From: Onchocerca volvulus
Lineage: Eukaryota > Nematoda > Chromadorea > Rhabditida > Onchocercidae
Assembly (NCBI GenBank): GCA_000499405.2
Contig: HG738137.1
Coordinates: 27,215,928 to 27,279,927, forward strand
Length of the DNA: 64,000 bases
Direction: 5' to 3'
The notes below the pieces were generated by a model, which did no database searches, was not told where the DNA came from, and saw only the letters and a list, made by a program, of their open reading frames with translations. The stretch's first letter is position 1, and each line of letters opens with the position of its first letter. Positions 25,159 to 38,263 of the stretch are shown in pieces. The translations under genes and the position numbers were made by a program.

Positions 25159-25198
25159 ACTTGTTGTTTTGCTTTCCATGCAAACTATAATTCTTCAA

Positions 25199-25249
25199 GT
25201 GCAAAGAATGGATTTGATGGCATCGAATTTTAATAATACCTTGTTGTAA
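25199..25249 (+). pseudogene. Decayed second copy of eEF1B last exon
   Basis: The reading VQRMDLMASNF resembles the true C-terminus [12 protein letters not shown] and follows a degenerate acceptor (cttcaa lacks the G needed at the right place), so splicing in frame is unlikely. Related sequence also occurs beside both pseudogene copies near 30540 (minus) and 40900 (plus). Confidence 0.45.
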
Positions 25250-25296
25250 GAATTATTGAGAATTCATCGACTGAACTGAAACTATTTCATTGTCAG

Positions 25297-28200
25297 AAAA
25301 AAAAAAAAACTTAGTTATTAGTTGTAATATGTTGAATTTCAACGAATAGCTCATAAGAATTAGGAACTTTTCATTACAAAGCATTCTTTCGGATGATTTC
25401 AAACTATAGATTATTATTAATATTTCGTACAATTTCGCAAAAATTTGGAGAAAATGTTTTTATGCCCCAAATTTCACATGATTGAAACATTCATTGGTTT
25501 TAACTGTTTCTTCAGTGCTTTGATCAGTTTGGTTCAGCTTGTAGACTAATAAATCATTTAAAATTTAAAGTTCAAAATCGCAATATAAAATTTACGAGTA
25601 ATATATCTGAGATTTTCCATTTTTCAAAAAAAAAATTTTTTTTTTCAAACTATTCAATAAATTAAAAAAGTAAAAATTTCAACTTTTGTTGAAGAAACTA
25701 GTGATTCTTGTCAGATTACTGTAGCCAAATCTGAATTGTTATTACTTTTTAAAAAAATAGAATTTGAAATAGAAATTTAGCGGAAATAAATGAGCAATAA
25801 TTTTCGAACGATTATCAAATAAAGGAAGTTTAATTGAAAGGCGATTGTGTGGTTGTTGTAATAAGTAATAATAGTAATAATATTTTAAGCTTCATTCTAT
25901 GAATTGATTCTATAATGAGTTGTACTATATCGTAACTTCAAGGTTTTTCATTAACTTTCAAACAATTTAAAAATATCGAAATCAATAAATTTAAAGGTTA
26001 GGAACGAAACAAATCTATCTCATCTTTTTTCATAGCTATTCGAAACGTTCTGTCTAATAATAGTGCAATTTTTAGTGACAAAAAAAGGCAAGAAAATGTC
26101 AGAACAATAGCTCCTAACTTTTCGTGCTACCTTTTCCTTAGCTCAATGCTCGATGAGTAATATATATATGTGTAAGCTCACAAAGAAGTTTTTTCAGGCT
26201 TTTTCCTTTCTTCAACTTCCCTTTTCCTTCCCTTTTTTTGCAATAATGAATTATTTGCAGAATAGTAACCAAAATTCGTCATTTCTTTTTTTTTTAATTG
26301 AAACTTTACTTTTCGAAAAAAAAAAAAAGACAAGAAGAGGAAAATCAAAAGAAAGCATCCATTCAAATCTTCGTTTATAATAATCATTGATCAAGAAGGA
26401 AACAAGTGCACGAAGGAAAAAGGAAAGGAAGAAAGTTCGCTTATTCTCGAAGAAAGCATCTACAATGAGGGACTCTTCATTTATGATTATTTAATTTCTC
26501 TTTCTTTAGATTTAAGTCTTAATTTCTATATTTAAAGACAAAACAAAAAGTAGAACTCTGAATGAATATGTATTTTTGCAATTAATAATTTTAAAAAGGA
26601 GCGAGGAAGCTTTCATCCTGTCGGATATTCTAAATTCATAAAATGCAATTTATTTCTGAAATTATAATCAATACTTCAATTTTAATTTCAGATGATGCGA
26701 AATCTGAAAATAATGTTGTATCGTTTAATTTGTAAATTTAATTTGTAAATTTTCTGATCTTTTGGAATTCTGAGCATATGATTTGTCCCGAACCTGATTA
26801 AAATTCAATCCTACATGATTTCGAATAGTCAAAATAGATATATTAATTTTTTTATATTATTTCTCTCCGTATACAACAGTAATTCACATTGAAATTTATC
26901 CTTCGTTGAAGTTTCAACTTCCAGGCAAGTCATCCAGAAAATCCGAACAGGAGGAGTATCAGAAATGGACAATTTTTGGGTCAAAATAATTCGCCAAAGT
27001 TCGATCAGTAATTAATGATAGTTATGTTTCAGTGAACAATTATGATCGAACATGTCGAATATCATCATTTGCGCATTATTCGTAAGCGCTGACCGTTATT
27101 TCAATATTCTTATTGTTTCAATAATTCTGAATAAATAATGATTAGTCATGCTGCTTCTGTTAATTATCATTGATTATGGGTAATATCATCATTATTGCTA
27201 CTGCTATCACTGTTGAAATACTATGAGATCGAACAGACAGATTAACTTTAATTCGTTGGATTTAAATGAACTTGAAGATAGGTTGATATTCAAATGCTAT
27301 AAATCTTGGATTGAACAAATTGCATTTGAAATTGAAAGTTTTACAAACAATAATTGGCGATTACTCAAGAACGGTCATAACAAATTTTTGATCATCGATG
27401 TTTGAAATTCATCAGAATTAGTGCATTAGAGTTCTTGAAGAAAATACAAAAATTTCTAATTTTAAAAAATTTTTAAATTCCATTTTCAAACTAATGCTTT
27501 CAATATTTTAGCGAAAGTAATATAGAAATTGCGACTTGGACATTGTTACTAATAATAATAAAACTCAAACTACTACTTATCACCAACAATACTGCTATTA
27601 ATATTACTGTCATCACCTGATTGCTTCATTTAACAAACATGTTCTACAGAAAAATATAGTTGGAAACAAAGCCACCTGCTAAGCTGAATATAATTTGTCC
27701 AGTGGTCAACACTTCCGTCCATTGAAGCATTTAGAAATCATCCGATAATCATATTCTTTTCCAACTTCTAACAATTATTTTTACAGAGTTAATCATTCTC
27801 ATCAATATCTGTCTGCTCGATACAATAATTATTTTACAAATTTTATACGTTTTCAAATAATTTCGTAAATTTTATCGAAAATGAATGATAAACAATAATG
27901 TCCGGAAATGAACAATCATTTTTAATTGAATGCTTAAGAATTTCGAGAAAATCCTCAAGTAGATTTCCAGAAAAACATGGAACTGAACTAAATTTGTGGA
28001 AAGATTGCTGATTGCAATTTGCAGGTGCAATAATGCAACAATCCAGTGAATGAATCAAATTTCATTTATGCAGTAATTCAAAATAAGTACATTTTAGTAA
28101 TCTACAATAACAACGAACGAACTTTTATTACAGTTACCGTCTTATCAAGCCTAAAGAGGATTTAACGACAATTTCCGAGCGGTTGTTTGAGAAGTGCTAC

Positions 28201-30640
28201 GACTTCACTACTTAGAGTAGTGGCATATGTTTCTGTCATATTTCTCGTTCTTCATTTTTCGATGATTGGAAGGAAACACTGAGATTTGCCTGGAAGACGA
28301 CATGTTGAAGTACTTGAACATCCTCTTCAACCAATATGTCTTCATGCGCTTTTGTCCGTTCATCAATGAAGAGGAAAGAGAAAGGTTTGATTGAGTGTTT
28401 TTCGATTTGTCCATCTCTCGACAATTCCTTTTTTTTAATTTACAATTTGTAAAAAATCTTGTACCAATTTAATATTATGCTATTAATTTATTCTCATAAA
28501 ATATTCGTTGAATTTTAATAATTTACAAATAAGACTTCATTGAGAGTAAATATTACATGCTGTCATTATTGTTTGAGAAACAACCTCGGCAAATCAGTTT
28601 TCATTAATAAAATTGTTTGTATTTTCAATTTATATCATTTTCAATCAAAAAAAAAGCTGAAACAATCTTTATCCAACAAATTTTTATTATAATCTGATTA
28701 GTAATATGACTTAAATTGGAACTGGAGTACTCACAATATTTGCTAAAAGCTTTTAAGGTTAAGCGGAATAATCGCAAGCTTGGCAAAGTTACGGGATCGC
28801 AAGAGTAAGAGGATAGTAGGGAAGAGAAAATTAGTTGTTATATTAGAAAATTATGGGTGAGATTAAGATTGATGGTAATAAATTAGTCGTTTAATTTCAT
28901 TAATAAATGGTAAATATCAATAATTCAATTTGATAAATAAATGATGAACCATTCGATACGTCACTTACTTTCATTTCCATTACCAATGATTTGACATAAG
29001 CTGAGCAACTAATCAGTGATGCAACAAATGACAATGTTGAAAAGTGTAAGTGTAATGATAGTTAAACTGCATATTAAGATTAGCACTGGATGGCTTAATA
29101 AATCAATTTTACTTGACTAATAAGCAATCACTAAACTTTTCAAAAAATTACTTGAATTACAATTTGTGTTTAAAAATCATGCAAAATGATAATTTTACAA
29201 AAACTGGAATTTCGTAAAATTATCGCTTCGCATTGTTATCCTAAAGATAATTTCTGAAAAAAAAGTATTTGAATTTGCAAGTGCATTTCACATAAAATTT
29301 TAAGCACAGCTGTAATACTACGAATGGCTAAATATGGAATTTCTCCACCAAATGATGATTAAGTTGTCCTGAAACAAGCTAATTGCATGTCATATTAATA
29401 TTAAGCTGAAATATTTCGATCTGATGCAAATCATTAGCTATTTCAAAGAGAAATCCGAAATCAGCTCATTTAGATTGTTCTCAACGCAAATTATTCGAGT
29501 AAGGATTCAGATTGTACATCGCAAATGTTAGCAGATTAAACGAAGACACCGCTCTCGAGCTGCAACCTAATTAGCATCCAAGCAACAAATATTCTGATAT
29601 CCTAGGGGCTATGTTCAGAATCCTCTATAAGCACTGTGGATGTTCAATAGATTGATGCAGTTTTTGAAAACAATTGGATTCATCAGGGATTGCTATATAT
29701 CATGCATTTCTTGTAAAATTAACATTTGATAAAAGCTGATAACTTGAAACTATCATTATGATCTGTTCTATCAAACATATACGATCAATGAAACTATTGA
29801 ATATCACTTCATTCTCTTTGCATTACTTGTAGTATTATTCAAGCTCGGAATATATTGAGAACGGCTAGTATGAGATTTGTCGATATCTTAATTCATCTAA
29901 ATTAACGCTTAAAAACAAGACAAAAGTTGCAACTGTTGCATGTAAATTCAAGAATTGCTTCTTATATCTAAAGGTATTTCAAGTGGCCGAATAAACCTTA
30001 ATAACCACCAGCAGAGCCAATAAAATTTAACAACACATAGCAAATCATCTGTGACAGTACCGTATTGTAAATTGGGATGTAAAGCGGATCCACTTCAAAG
30101 ATAACTCAGGAATATAGTACCTTTGTTATTTCATTGGAAACAATAGTGGTACAGTTAAGGTGCTAGTAATTACGTCACAGATGTTCGTCCCCTCGGAGGA
30201 CCTCTTCTTTTCGGTATTTGTGTTGTGTGAAAGGTGAAGAGAAGAGGAACGATATTGATGTACATGTGAATGTCTCGTATTTGTACAATATGACAAAGAT
30301 GCAAATGATGAAAACAGCACACCTGTCAAACTTCTGTTGACAAGATTAGCCACCTTAATGTTTTTGTTTGTCATTTCGTCCCAACGAAACACCGACAAGG
30401 CCGAGAAGCTAATGAAAGGACGGTTGCAATGCAAAATGCAACTTCTTATGAACGAGAAATTGTTCGTTTTAGAGAAACTCTTAAGAATGAGATAACTTAT
30501 AAATTTCGATGCTATTAAATCCATTCTTTGCACTTTGACAGTTATAGCTTGCATGGAAAGCAAGAAAAAAAAAGCAAATTTTATCAATATGAAAATATAA
30601 TTTCTGTAAAAAAGTTAAATAGAGAACTGATAAAGACAGA
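25297..30640. repeat. Left arm of a 5-kb inverted repeat
   Basis: The arm is repeated in reverse at 40850-46125. In a 320-base stretch around 26960-27280 I count one difference, and other parts look about 95% identical. The left edge is a poly(A) run just after the eEF1B 3' end. Content is AT-rich with no recognised gene. It includes a 60-codon frame at 27223-27405 (plus), a 62-68-codon overlapping pair near 28208-28424 (minus), and an exon-like piece at 28129-28215 (plus) with acceptor attacag and sequence YRLIKPKEDLTTISERLF ending in a stop. None shows a known domain. The part 29500-30400 is GC-richer. Confidence 0.9.
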
Positions 30641-30799
30641 AAAAGGATTTAGTTAACAAATACTTTTTTCAAAATACTGACATTTTGCATTTTAAATTAA
30701 AGAGTTATGAAAACGAAATCATATTTGATCTCAATTTCAATTTTGAGTAAATGAAAATAAATAAAAAGTAAATATGGAATGATAAACGTGAAAACAAAT

Positions 30800-33700
30800 T
30801 GAAATTTTCGAGGCAATATTCGGCTATCTGAGTCATAAGATCATCCACCGAAACTTTATCAACATTCACAGAGCAGCGAATTCGCAGCATTTCAATGCCA
30901 TTTAGGATTATTGCTAAAAAATTATTCTTTCAAGAACGAAACAAAGCTAAAAGCGGAGTAGCTCGGGAGGACCTTGATTACAATAGAACTACAAAGAAAT
31001 TACACCAACACGAACTATGGATTCCGCAGAAGTTCGTTAAAACCACGCATTTCAAAATGCTTTGTTTTTTCTTTAATTTTCAGCAAAGATAAAAAACAAA
31101 ACTCTCCATTCCTTGGTTCAGCATATTTCCTGATTATGGAAACACGACTGCACGCAGAATACAATTATATAAGAATTTTAAAACAAAAATTGACCAACAC
31201 CTCAGACGTCAATCCTTCTTATAAGGTTCTCCATTTCTTTCATATCTATTGAGTCGTCTCGAGGCTTAAAAATAAGCATGATGTGAAAACTAAGAAGAGA
31301 AAAACATAGAGAATAACACAATCTTTTGATCTTTAAAGGAAAAATTTTTAAATTGAAAACTTTATACTAAATGGCGCAGGAAACTCTTTATATTGCCGAT
31401 TATTTTCTCTTTCTAGAAAATTGTTTATTTGCCGTTGAAATTAAAAAAAATCTCACTTTTAAATCTGGAATTATGAAAATGCCTACTTTCACACCCAAAA
31501 CAGCATAGAAATTGTTGGTAATTTCTGATTCTTTTGCTTTTTTCTCAACCTTCAGTTTCCTGTGTAATAATTTCTATTTCCTCACCTTTTTTTATTTCAT
31601 CCCTGAACCGCATTTGTGTTGTAGAATGAGAGATGTCACTATCCTAAAATTATGATAAATATGAAACTGACAAAATTAACCGGATCTTCGAGGTTTTGAA
31701 AACTTCAAAAAATTCTGAAAACAACTCACTAACTATCATTTAATAAAGGATACGGCTTGAAAAATTTAATTCAATAAGTTGTTATCTGCATTTCGAGAAA
31801 AAATCCTGTTTAATATATATATAATGATAAGCAGGCTATCGTCCACTTAAAAAGCGTCAGTTATCATAGCCATATCGAAGCAAACATTTCGAAACATTCG
31901 GATTTAAATATTACAAAATGTTAGCATATTCTTCTTCAACATTTCATAAAAATATCATATCATTAACATATTATCGCTAAAATATCATTCTTTTTGTGTT
32001 ATTAGGCAAATAAAGATAAAGATAAAACATGCAATCTAGAAAACACGAATCTCAAATGAGATCAATTAAGAAGCGAATGCTGAAAAAACACATTAAGGTC
32101 GATGAGTGTTTCGAATTCAGTTACAGTCATTGCTAAATATCAATTTAATTTCTTCATGAAACGAGTGACAAAGATTTCTAGGTAATGATCAACAGTAGCA
32201 ATCGCCGATTATGATGACATTTCAAGCATTAAAGCTATTTTCACATTTCAGACTAATATGGTTCTGAAATGGCTCTTGAAAGCTTTTTGTCGGCAAAAAA
32301 GCCAACCCCAGAAGTGAGAATTTCATAAGTTGAATAAATAATACATTTCACAGAATTTTAATACCATAAATAAATCGAAGAAATTCGACTTTACCTAAAA
32401 TCTTTCATATTATGGATAAAATTAAAGTAAAATACAGCGTCAGTTTCTCACTTGCTGTAGCTGATTCGTTCCTTCTAATTTTTTGTAATAAACACTCCAT
32501 AGCTTGAAGAAGTACATCCGTGGCCTTCATATTCTTTTTCGTTTCACATTCCAACTTATCAGCTTAGTTCAACTCGCTTATTATACGTTATAAATAACAA
32601 CAATATTCAATTCTAAAAATTTCGATTAAACTAATCGTTCAGTCCAGCCAATCACAAAATCAGGTAGAGTTGATCTAAAAAATCCTAAATTCCTGAATAT
32701 TATCGATCTATGCAGAGAACAATCACGACAGAGATATTCTACCCCTTAAGTTAAGTAACAAGTAAACATAATAAGACGAAATAAAAAAAAAAATAAAATA
32801 AAGCAGCAATAAAGTTCCTCATATTACTAAAATGATTTAAAAATCAACCTTGATGATGTCCATTTCGTGATTATCCAAATCTTCACATTTAGGCGCTTTT
32901 TTCGCTTCACTTAAAGCCATACTGAGATCATCTTTTTGTTTTGTTAAACCGTCAATTTCTTCAAAAGCTCGCTTCAATTTCCCTTTCAATTTACTACAGT
33001 TCCGACTTTCGCAACTAAAATAAATTAGCAAGATTTTATATTTATGAAATGACTCGCATTTTATATAATAATTTCTAGTTTCATGACAATAATTCTCAGT
33101 TTGAATCAACTATATCAGAATTTGTAGCTTTAGAAGTGAAATATTCGAGCAGTTCATGAAATAGTAAATAATTAATAATATTAATTTATATTGATGTATG
33201 ATAATATTAATGAAATGCATCATTTTTTCGGCCTAAATAACAATTTTAAAAGTGCATTTAAAGCAAATTTTCGGAACTTCCCAACATTTTTACCCTTTAT
33301 ATTTGTATTGCACTTCGAAAATTTAGAGGTGTAAGTACCTCTAGAGCACTTATTCTGAATATAGCGAAGTTCATCTCGAACATCATGTAGTTCAGCAGTC
33401 ATCTGAAACCAGTCTGATAAATAAAATTATACCAACTAGATCATCTAAGTAGTTAAGGACTAATAAATTATGCAGAACTTTTTTGAAATTAGGGGACAAC
33501 ATATTTCGAAATAACTTTGCTTAAATCTTCACTACATCGAAACATTAATGGTTAAGCTAACTTTTTTGAAATTTATATGACTTTTAATAAGACATGATGA
33601 AGTTATATCGAACATAGTTTAAATCTTAAAACTATTTACGTAAAAGCAAACTCTCTCTTGGAAAGAGAAATAAGTGACTTTTTGGAAGAATATGAGTAAT

Positions 33701-34060
33701 TAATTTTTACAGAAAAGACTGCACTGAAGCAGAACTAATTTATAGAATTTAAGGGAACATTTGAAATTTAAATAACTGATTTATAGAATTCAAGAAGATA
33801 TCTGAATTTTAACAATGAATAAAAGCAAAATCTTTTTTCTTGAAAAATTATTAACTGATTTGTTGAGCACAATTCTGTGTCTTTTGGAAGTTTTCAACAA
33901 TCCGCGAATTTTATTTCGCACTTCATCACCTGATTTTCTTAAAGTGACAAATTCTTTAATTAATTTCATTCTGTCAACTGTTGTATCACTTGGAAATGAC
34001 GAGAGTTTGGCACTGAATTCCTTTGAAAAAAAATGCAATTCTTTTCCACAAAATTTAACA
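30800..34060 (-). pseudogene. Inverted broken copy of eEF1B-delta exons 3-6 (copy B)
   Basis: Exon-like pieces follow the parent order on the minus strand: exon 3 near 33838-34058 (KEFSAKLSSFPSDTT), exon 4 at 31487-31643 with internal loss, exon 5 near 31188-31264 (the parent PWDD reads PRDD and a TGA follows IRRID) and exon 6 near 30810-30913 (NVDKVSVDDLMTQIAE). Intron sequence matches too, so this is a DNA-level duplicate, not a retrocopy. Exons 1-2 are missing. Of the nested FDXACB1-like gene only a 3' remnant near 32060-32165 is left. It cannot make eEF1B. Confidence 0.85.
32170..33560 (-). other. Foreign segment with coiled-coil exons, in place of most of the nested gene
   Basis: The flanks match eEF1B intron 3, but this part does not match the parent. 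It holds exon-like pieces: 33402 downward (acceptor gtttcag directly before ATG, MTAELHDVRDELRYIQNKC), 32849-33015 (LKRAFEEIDGLTKQKDDLSM, donor after DIIK) and 32452-32554 (ATDVLLQAMECLLQKIRRNE, phase 0 with the former). Heptad-like spacing suggests a coiled-coil protein of unknown family. The first and second pieces do not join in frame, so it may be a fragment of a gene from elsewhere. I do not recognise the source. Confidence 0.4.
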
Positions 34061-34539
34061 AAGATATTTCACTCTTTATGAGAGTGGCAACATGACGGGT
34101 GAAGCGACAAGAGATATTTCTCTCAGAAAGTTTATATTAGCACCCTACTGTTTACCATAGAGCATTTTCTAACTGTGAATTAAATGAAACTTATTGTATA
34201 GAAATATGCAAATTGTGTCTAGGAAGCACGCAATCAGCTGAAAAAAGATATAATAAATGGACGGAGAAGTTTGAAATTACAAAATTCTAAAACACTATTG
34301 ATTGATTGACTTAATCAATAATGAATAATTCAATATGATCCAATACTGGGTCTAAATACTGCCACCTGCTAACTAAATATTGACAAAAATGAGTTATTAT
34401 TACAAATTAACGAGTTATCCCATGAAATAACATTGTCACATCATTAGTCCCATAACAAACCAATTATTATTACCAAAGACAGAAACTTCGTCACTATCAG
34501 CTGTATAATAATTTTAATTAACATACACAACATGATTCC

Positions 34540-35443
34540 TGGATCAGTTACTTGCGCAAAAGTTATTCTGTTGAAATAAGAATATTTATGAATTGCTAAT
34601 ATTCAGACAAAAAAATAATTCTATTTGAATCATTGGTTAAGCTTTTTGAAAGATTTTTTTTTGTCGAAAAAGTCATCCTATTTTATTATTTAATGAATAA
34701 ATTTAAAAAGTAAAGTTAATAAATAGATAGGAAATTGAAATAGTTAAATAAAAGCTGTAACTCAGAATTAAAAAATTTTAAACGACTTCATTTATAGAGC
34801 ATGAAGAAACGTTACTATATGCTAAGAAAAGATGAAAATGGAAAGGTTCTACTAGAAATGCGAAGATCACAATTTTCAGCCTTAACATATTTACCAACAG
34901 TAGTACAACAAGCAGCTTTGTTGATTAGTAGGAAAATCACAAGTGCTCTCGAAGAATAGTGCAGAGATAATTATCGTTCATGGTGGATAACAGACGAAAT
35001 CGACAAATTCTCTGTATTAAAATTTTTTACGCCTATATATGATTTTAAATTTAATTCTAAAATTGAATCCACAACTTGAAATTTGAATGGGCCTATTTAT
35101 GCTTTATCATCAGTATGTCGTACTACTGTTGCACGTGTTTCTCTGGAGAAAAACATTGCCATTTATAAGTCACTTGTTCAATTGATTAAATTGATGATTT
35201 CATATATAAGTGATCTCCTTCATTTTCTTCATTTGATTGGATTGGAAGAATATTTCGCGAGGCATAGCTTTTCTTGCTATATTTTAACATTCGAATTTTT
35301 AAAAAGAATAAATGATAAAAATTTTCTAAAGGTGAGTAGATCTGGTGCAGAAAGATGTTCATGGGTTTTGGCAGTTGATTCTGATAGCGATTCACCGCGA
35401 TGGTTGATTGAAATTGATCGTGCTTTGACTTAGGCTTTAAAGA
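34540..35443 (+). pseudogene. Inverted broken copy of DOCK PH-domain exons 7-8 (copy B)
   Basis: Exon 7 copy at 34798-34953 (KKRY, then [13 protein letters not shown]) keeps its acceptor, but the donor gtaagt has become gaatag, putting an in-frame stop right after the exon. Exon 8 copy at 35332-35443 ([20 protein letters not shown]) ends in ACT TAG with one base lost. Parent DOCK exons 1-6 and eEF1B exons 1-2 (about 17150-21190) are missing, with the junction near 34500-34540. Not functional. Confidence 0.85.
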
Positions 35444-37962
35444 ATATGGTATTCTCTTTGGATGCTATAACTAACTGGACCCGGTCACGCTTCATGTGTC
35501 TGGTTCCAGCTGATTTATATAAATAGAAATGTCAATGTTTGTTTGTTCAAAAATCTTAAACTTCCGGAAGTTCTTAAGCATACGTCTTATCTATATTAAA
35601 TCAAAATCTTAGATTGCTTTAAAATTTTGACAGAACATTGCATTGGAATATGCGCATACTTTATCGAATCTACTGAGCGTTGCATATGAAGACCACGTCC
35701 ACTTTGCAGAAAGTAAACGTGGTTAATACATTCGGTCCGCTCACTTTTATTTGCCACAGGTGTGACAGGTAAAAAAAGTAGATGTATCTGTACAAAAACA
35801 ACATGCTATTCGAATGTAACGTTGTGCCGAAATTTCAAATCAATGGGTTAACATTTAAAACGTTGTGTCGAAAAGAACATTGAACATTTACGACAAAAAG
35901 GCAATTCAAAATACGATTTAATACTAGAAGTAATATTAACCTAATATTAAAAGAGATAATTCACAAGTTGCTTGAAGGAAACATTTCATTAGATATCATC
36001 ATAATCTTGACATTTCTACGACACAACTAAATTCCCTACAAATTAAAAAATAAATGAATTACATCCCTCATAAAGCAAAAAACAAACGAAAAGCTTAAAT
36101 TACTCGTCTTATTTATTTAAAAACAAGCGCCTACCCGAATGCAACGCAGTATGAAAATTTCAAATCAATCGATGAAGAACTTGAAACGTTGGAGGAAGTA
36201 GCTGCAGTCGAAACAATTCGTGGAGAACTTCTGGAGATTTATCATTTGTAACAGAAAGCATTTACATTTTTATTTGTATAGATTTTATTTAGATATTTAG
36301 ATAGATAAAAATAAACAAATGAAGATATAATATGAATGAATTTAAAAAATAAAATTATCTTAAATTGTTAGTCACCAATACTTTTGATGGATTTGAATGT
36401 TTAATCTATGGAAAAATGAAGAAAGTTATGAGTTTATATTTTGACATTAAATTTACATCAAATAAATTGAAAGCAAAATTAAGTCGGAAAAGACAAACTC
36501 AGCAAAAAGCTTGATCTAAGAAATATTTAGAATTATTGTAATGAAATTTCTTTGGTTAAACTGATGCCTTTTTACAAATAAATTAAGCGAATTTTTATTA
36601 AAGAAAAAGAATTTCGAATTCAAAATTTAGCAGATATTTAACATTTTTTTTTCAGATTTGTTACAAATACAAAAGTTTTTATATTTATTTGCTACATTGC
36701 TGAGATATTGCTGAGATAGTATTAGTTTGATCCGAGGAATTGTTGGATAGTATTAATTTAATCTGAGGAATTGCTGGAATAGAATTAATTCGACCCGAGG
36801 AATCATTGCGATAATTTTAATACTATTTGCTAAAGATCCGCTTTATTTGATTCCCCTTAATTACTCCTTCTTTACTATGCTCCGATCGGTATTCGACGAG
36901 CGATTCATACCGATATAGAAAGATCCATCGTTTCCCAATTGCAACAGCTTCTTCACAAAAAAAACAAGATTACGCGACATCTAAATTTAACCAATAAGCT
37001 AGCGTAAACAGTTATAACAGGCAGCTTATTCCTTTTATATTGACAGCAATAAATGATTACTAATTAGATTATTCATTAATGAATTTATCATACGGCATAA
37101 ATCTTCATATTTTCTTTTTTTTCCTTTTTTTTTTTTTATTTTTTCAATTTTCAATCATTAATTTTGGGAATAGGAATCGTTTCGTTATGGTATATTTCAA
37201 AAACACTGAACCTTGATAACTGCTCTCATATGCAATTAATGAGTAGCATTTGTTTTTTTTTTTTTTTTTACAGGCTAACCAATTTCATGACTTTTTTAAC
37301 ATAAAGTAAGTCATTAAAAGAGAAGCTGAAAAAAAAAGCATGAAATAAAGTTGACAATAGAGTCTCTATGTGCCTCACACTTCATTAATTAAAATATTTT
37401 CAAAATATCACCATTTTTTGAAATTGTTTGGCTTATATTATATATTTTAACTTATCACTTGCTAAAAAGACCTTAAATTCCTTTGTAACAATTACTTTAC
37501 CTCATTTTTCTAAATGTTTTCTAACAATTACAACTGTTTAATTAATTATTAATATATAACTGCATCTATTATGCATTTTTGCAAAAACTGGTAGAAATTA
37601 TACTGCACTGATCAATTCGATAATTTTAAGAATTGATTAATTGATTGGTTGAATAATTTTGAGAAAATTGTATCTAAATTATTTTACAATTTTGCCAGTA
37701 GTTGTGCGACATGCAACCGTTCCATAGCCAACGTAAAGTCCTTTCGAGATCCCTTCTTCTCTCCTGATCTCCAACGTGTCGCCTCATGATGGTTTCTCTG
37801 TAAATATTTGCTGTTAATCGGAGCTATTTGGCGGGAAACATATTTATCGGCTTGTTGGTCTATTAGAAATATGCACTGCTTAATATTTAATACTTCTTGT
37901 TTACATTAATTATACCTTTTTGATTTTTCCGACAAACAAAGCATTCTTTTTGAGCACTTTAG

Positions 37963-38085
37963 GTATCACAGAATGGTTCTCGTGAGCCTTCTTTTTTTTC
38001 TGTTGCGAAGCTACAACAGACAGGAATAGCAAATCTTGTACGTTTGGAAGCTTTTTGGAGACCTGTAACGGCTCATCTTATTGAG
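37963..38085 (+). pseudogene. Orphan exon resembling MON2 (Golgi/endosome trafficking, Sec7-related)
   Basis: A 41-codon open piece with acceptor cactttag and donor gtaaca, phase 0 on both sides. It reads SVAKLQQTGIANLVRLEAFW then RPVTAHLIE, close to a conserved MON2 segment (SVAKL..TG..N..R.E..WRP.T.HL.EV). The next MON2 exon, with its conserved REWGAEAL block, was not found downstream and nothing upstream fits. It is probably an exon carried along in the insertion. Assignment is from memory of the family. Confidence 0.55.
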
Positions 38086-38219
38086 GTAACATATCATTTG
38101 GCGCTGTATATATATTTAAACTTTCATATATTTATCCATCAGAAAGCATTTAAATTCTTTTTATCATTTTTTTCCTTCTTTACTTTGAAAAATCCATCTA
38201 ATGTAATAAACATAGCAAT

Positions 38220-38220
<1 letters not shown>

Positions 38221-38260
<40 letters not shown>
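38221..38260. repeat. (GA)n microsatellite
   Basis: About 40 bases of nearly perfect GA repeat with one extra A, inside the 3-kb insertion. Confidence 0.95.

Positions 38261-38263
<3 letters not shown>

Noticed and set aside
27223..27405. 60-codon open frame identical in both arms (also 44009-44191)
   Set aside because: The whole surrounding DNA is almost identical, so equal translation is no sign of selection. No domain, no clear start context and no splice partners.
28208..28424. Two overlapping 62-68-codon frames present in both arms (also 42980-43196)
   Set aside because: They overlap in different frames and match only because the arms match at DNA level. No recognised family.
30126..30587. 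153-codon minus-strand frame and its partner at 40849-41262
   Set aside because: It starts in decayed eEF1B 3' sequence and runs into arm DNA; the two copies differ by frameshift at the end. Looks like chance.
31587..31643. Exon-like piece DSDISHSTTQMRF on the minus strand
   Set aside because: It is the 5' part of the decayed eEF1B exon 4 copy; the flanking bases align with 23770-23830.
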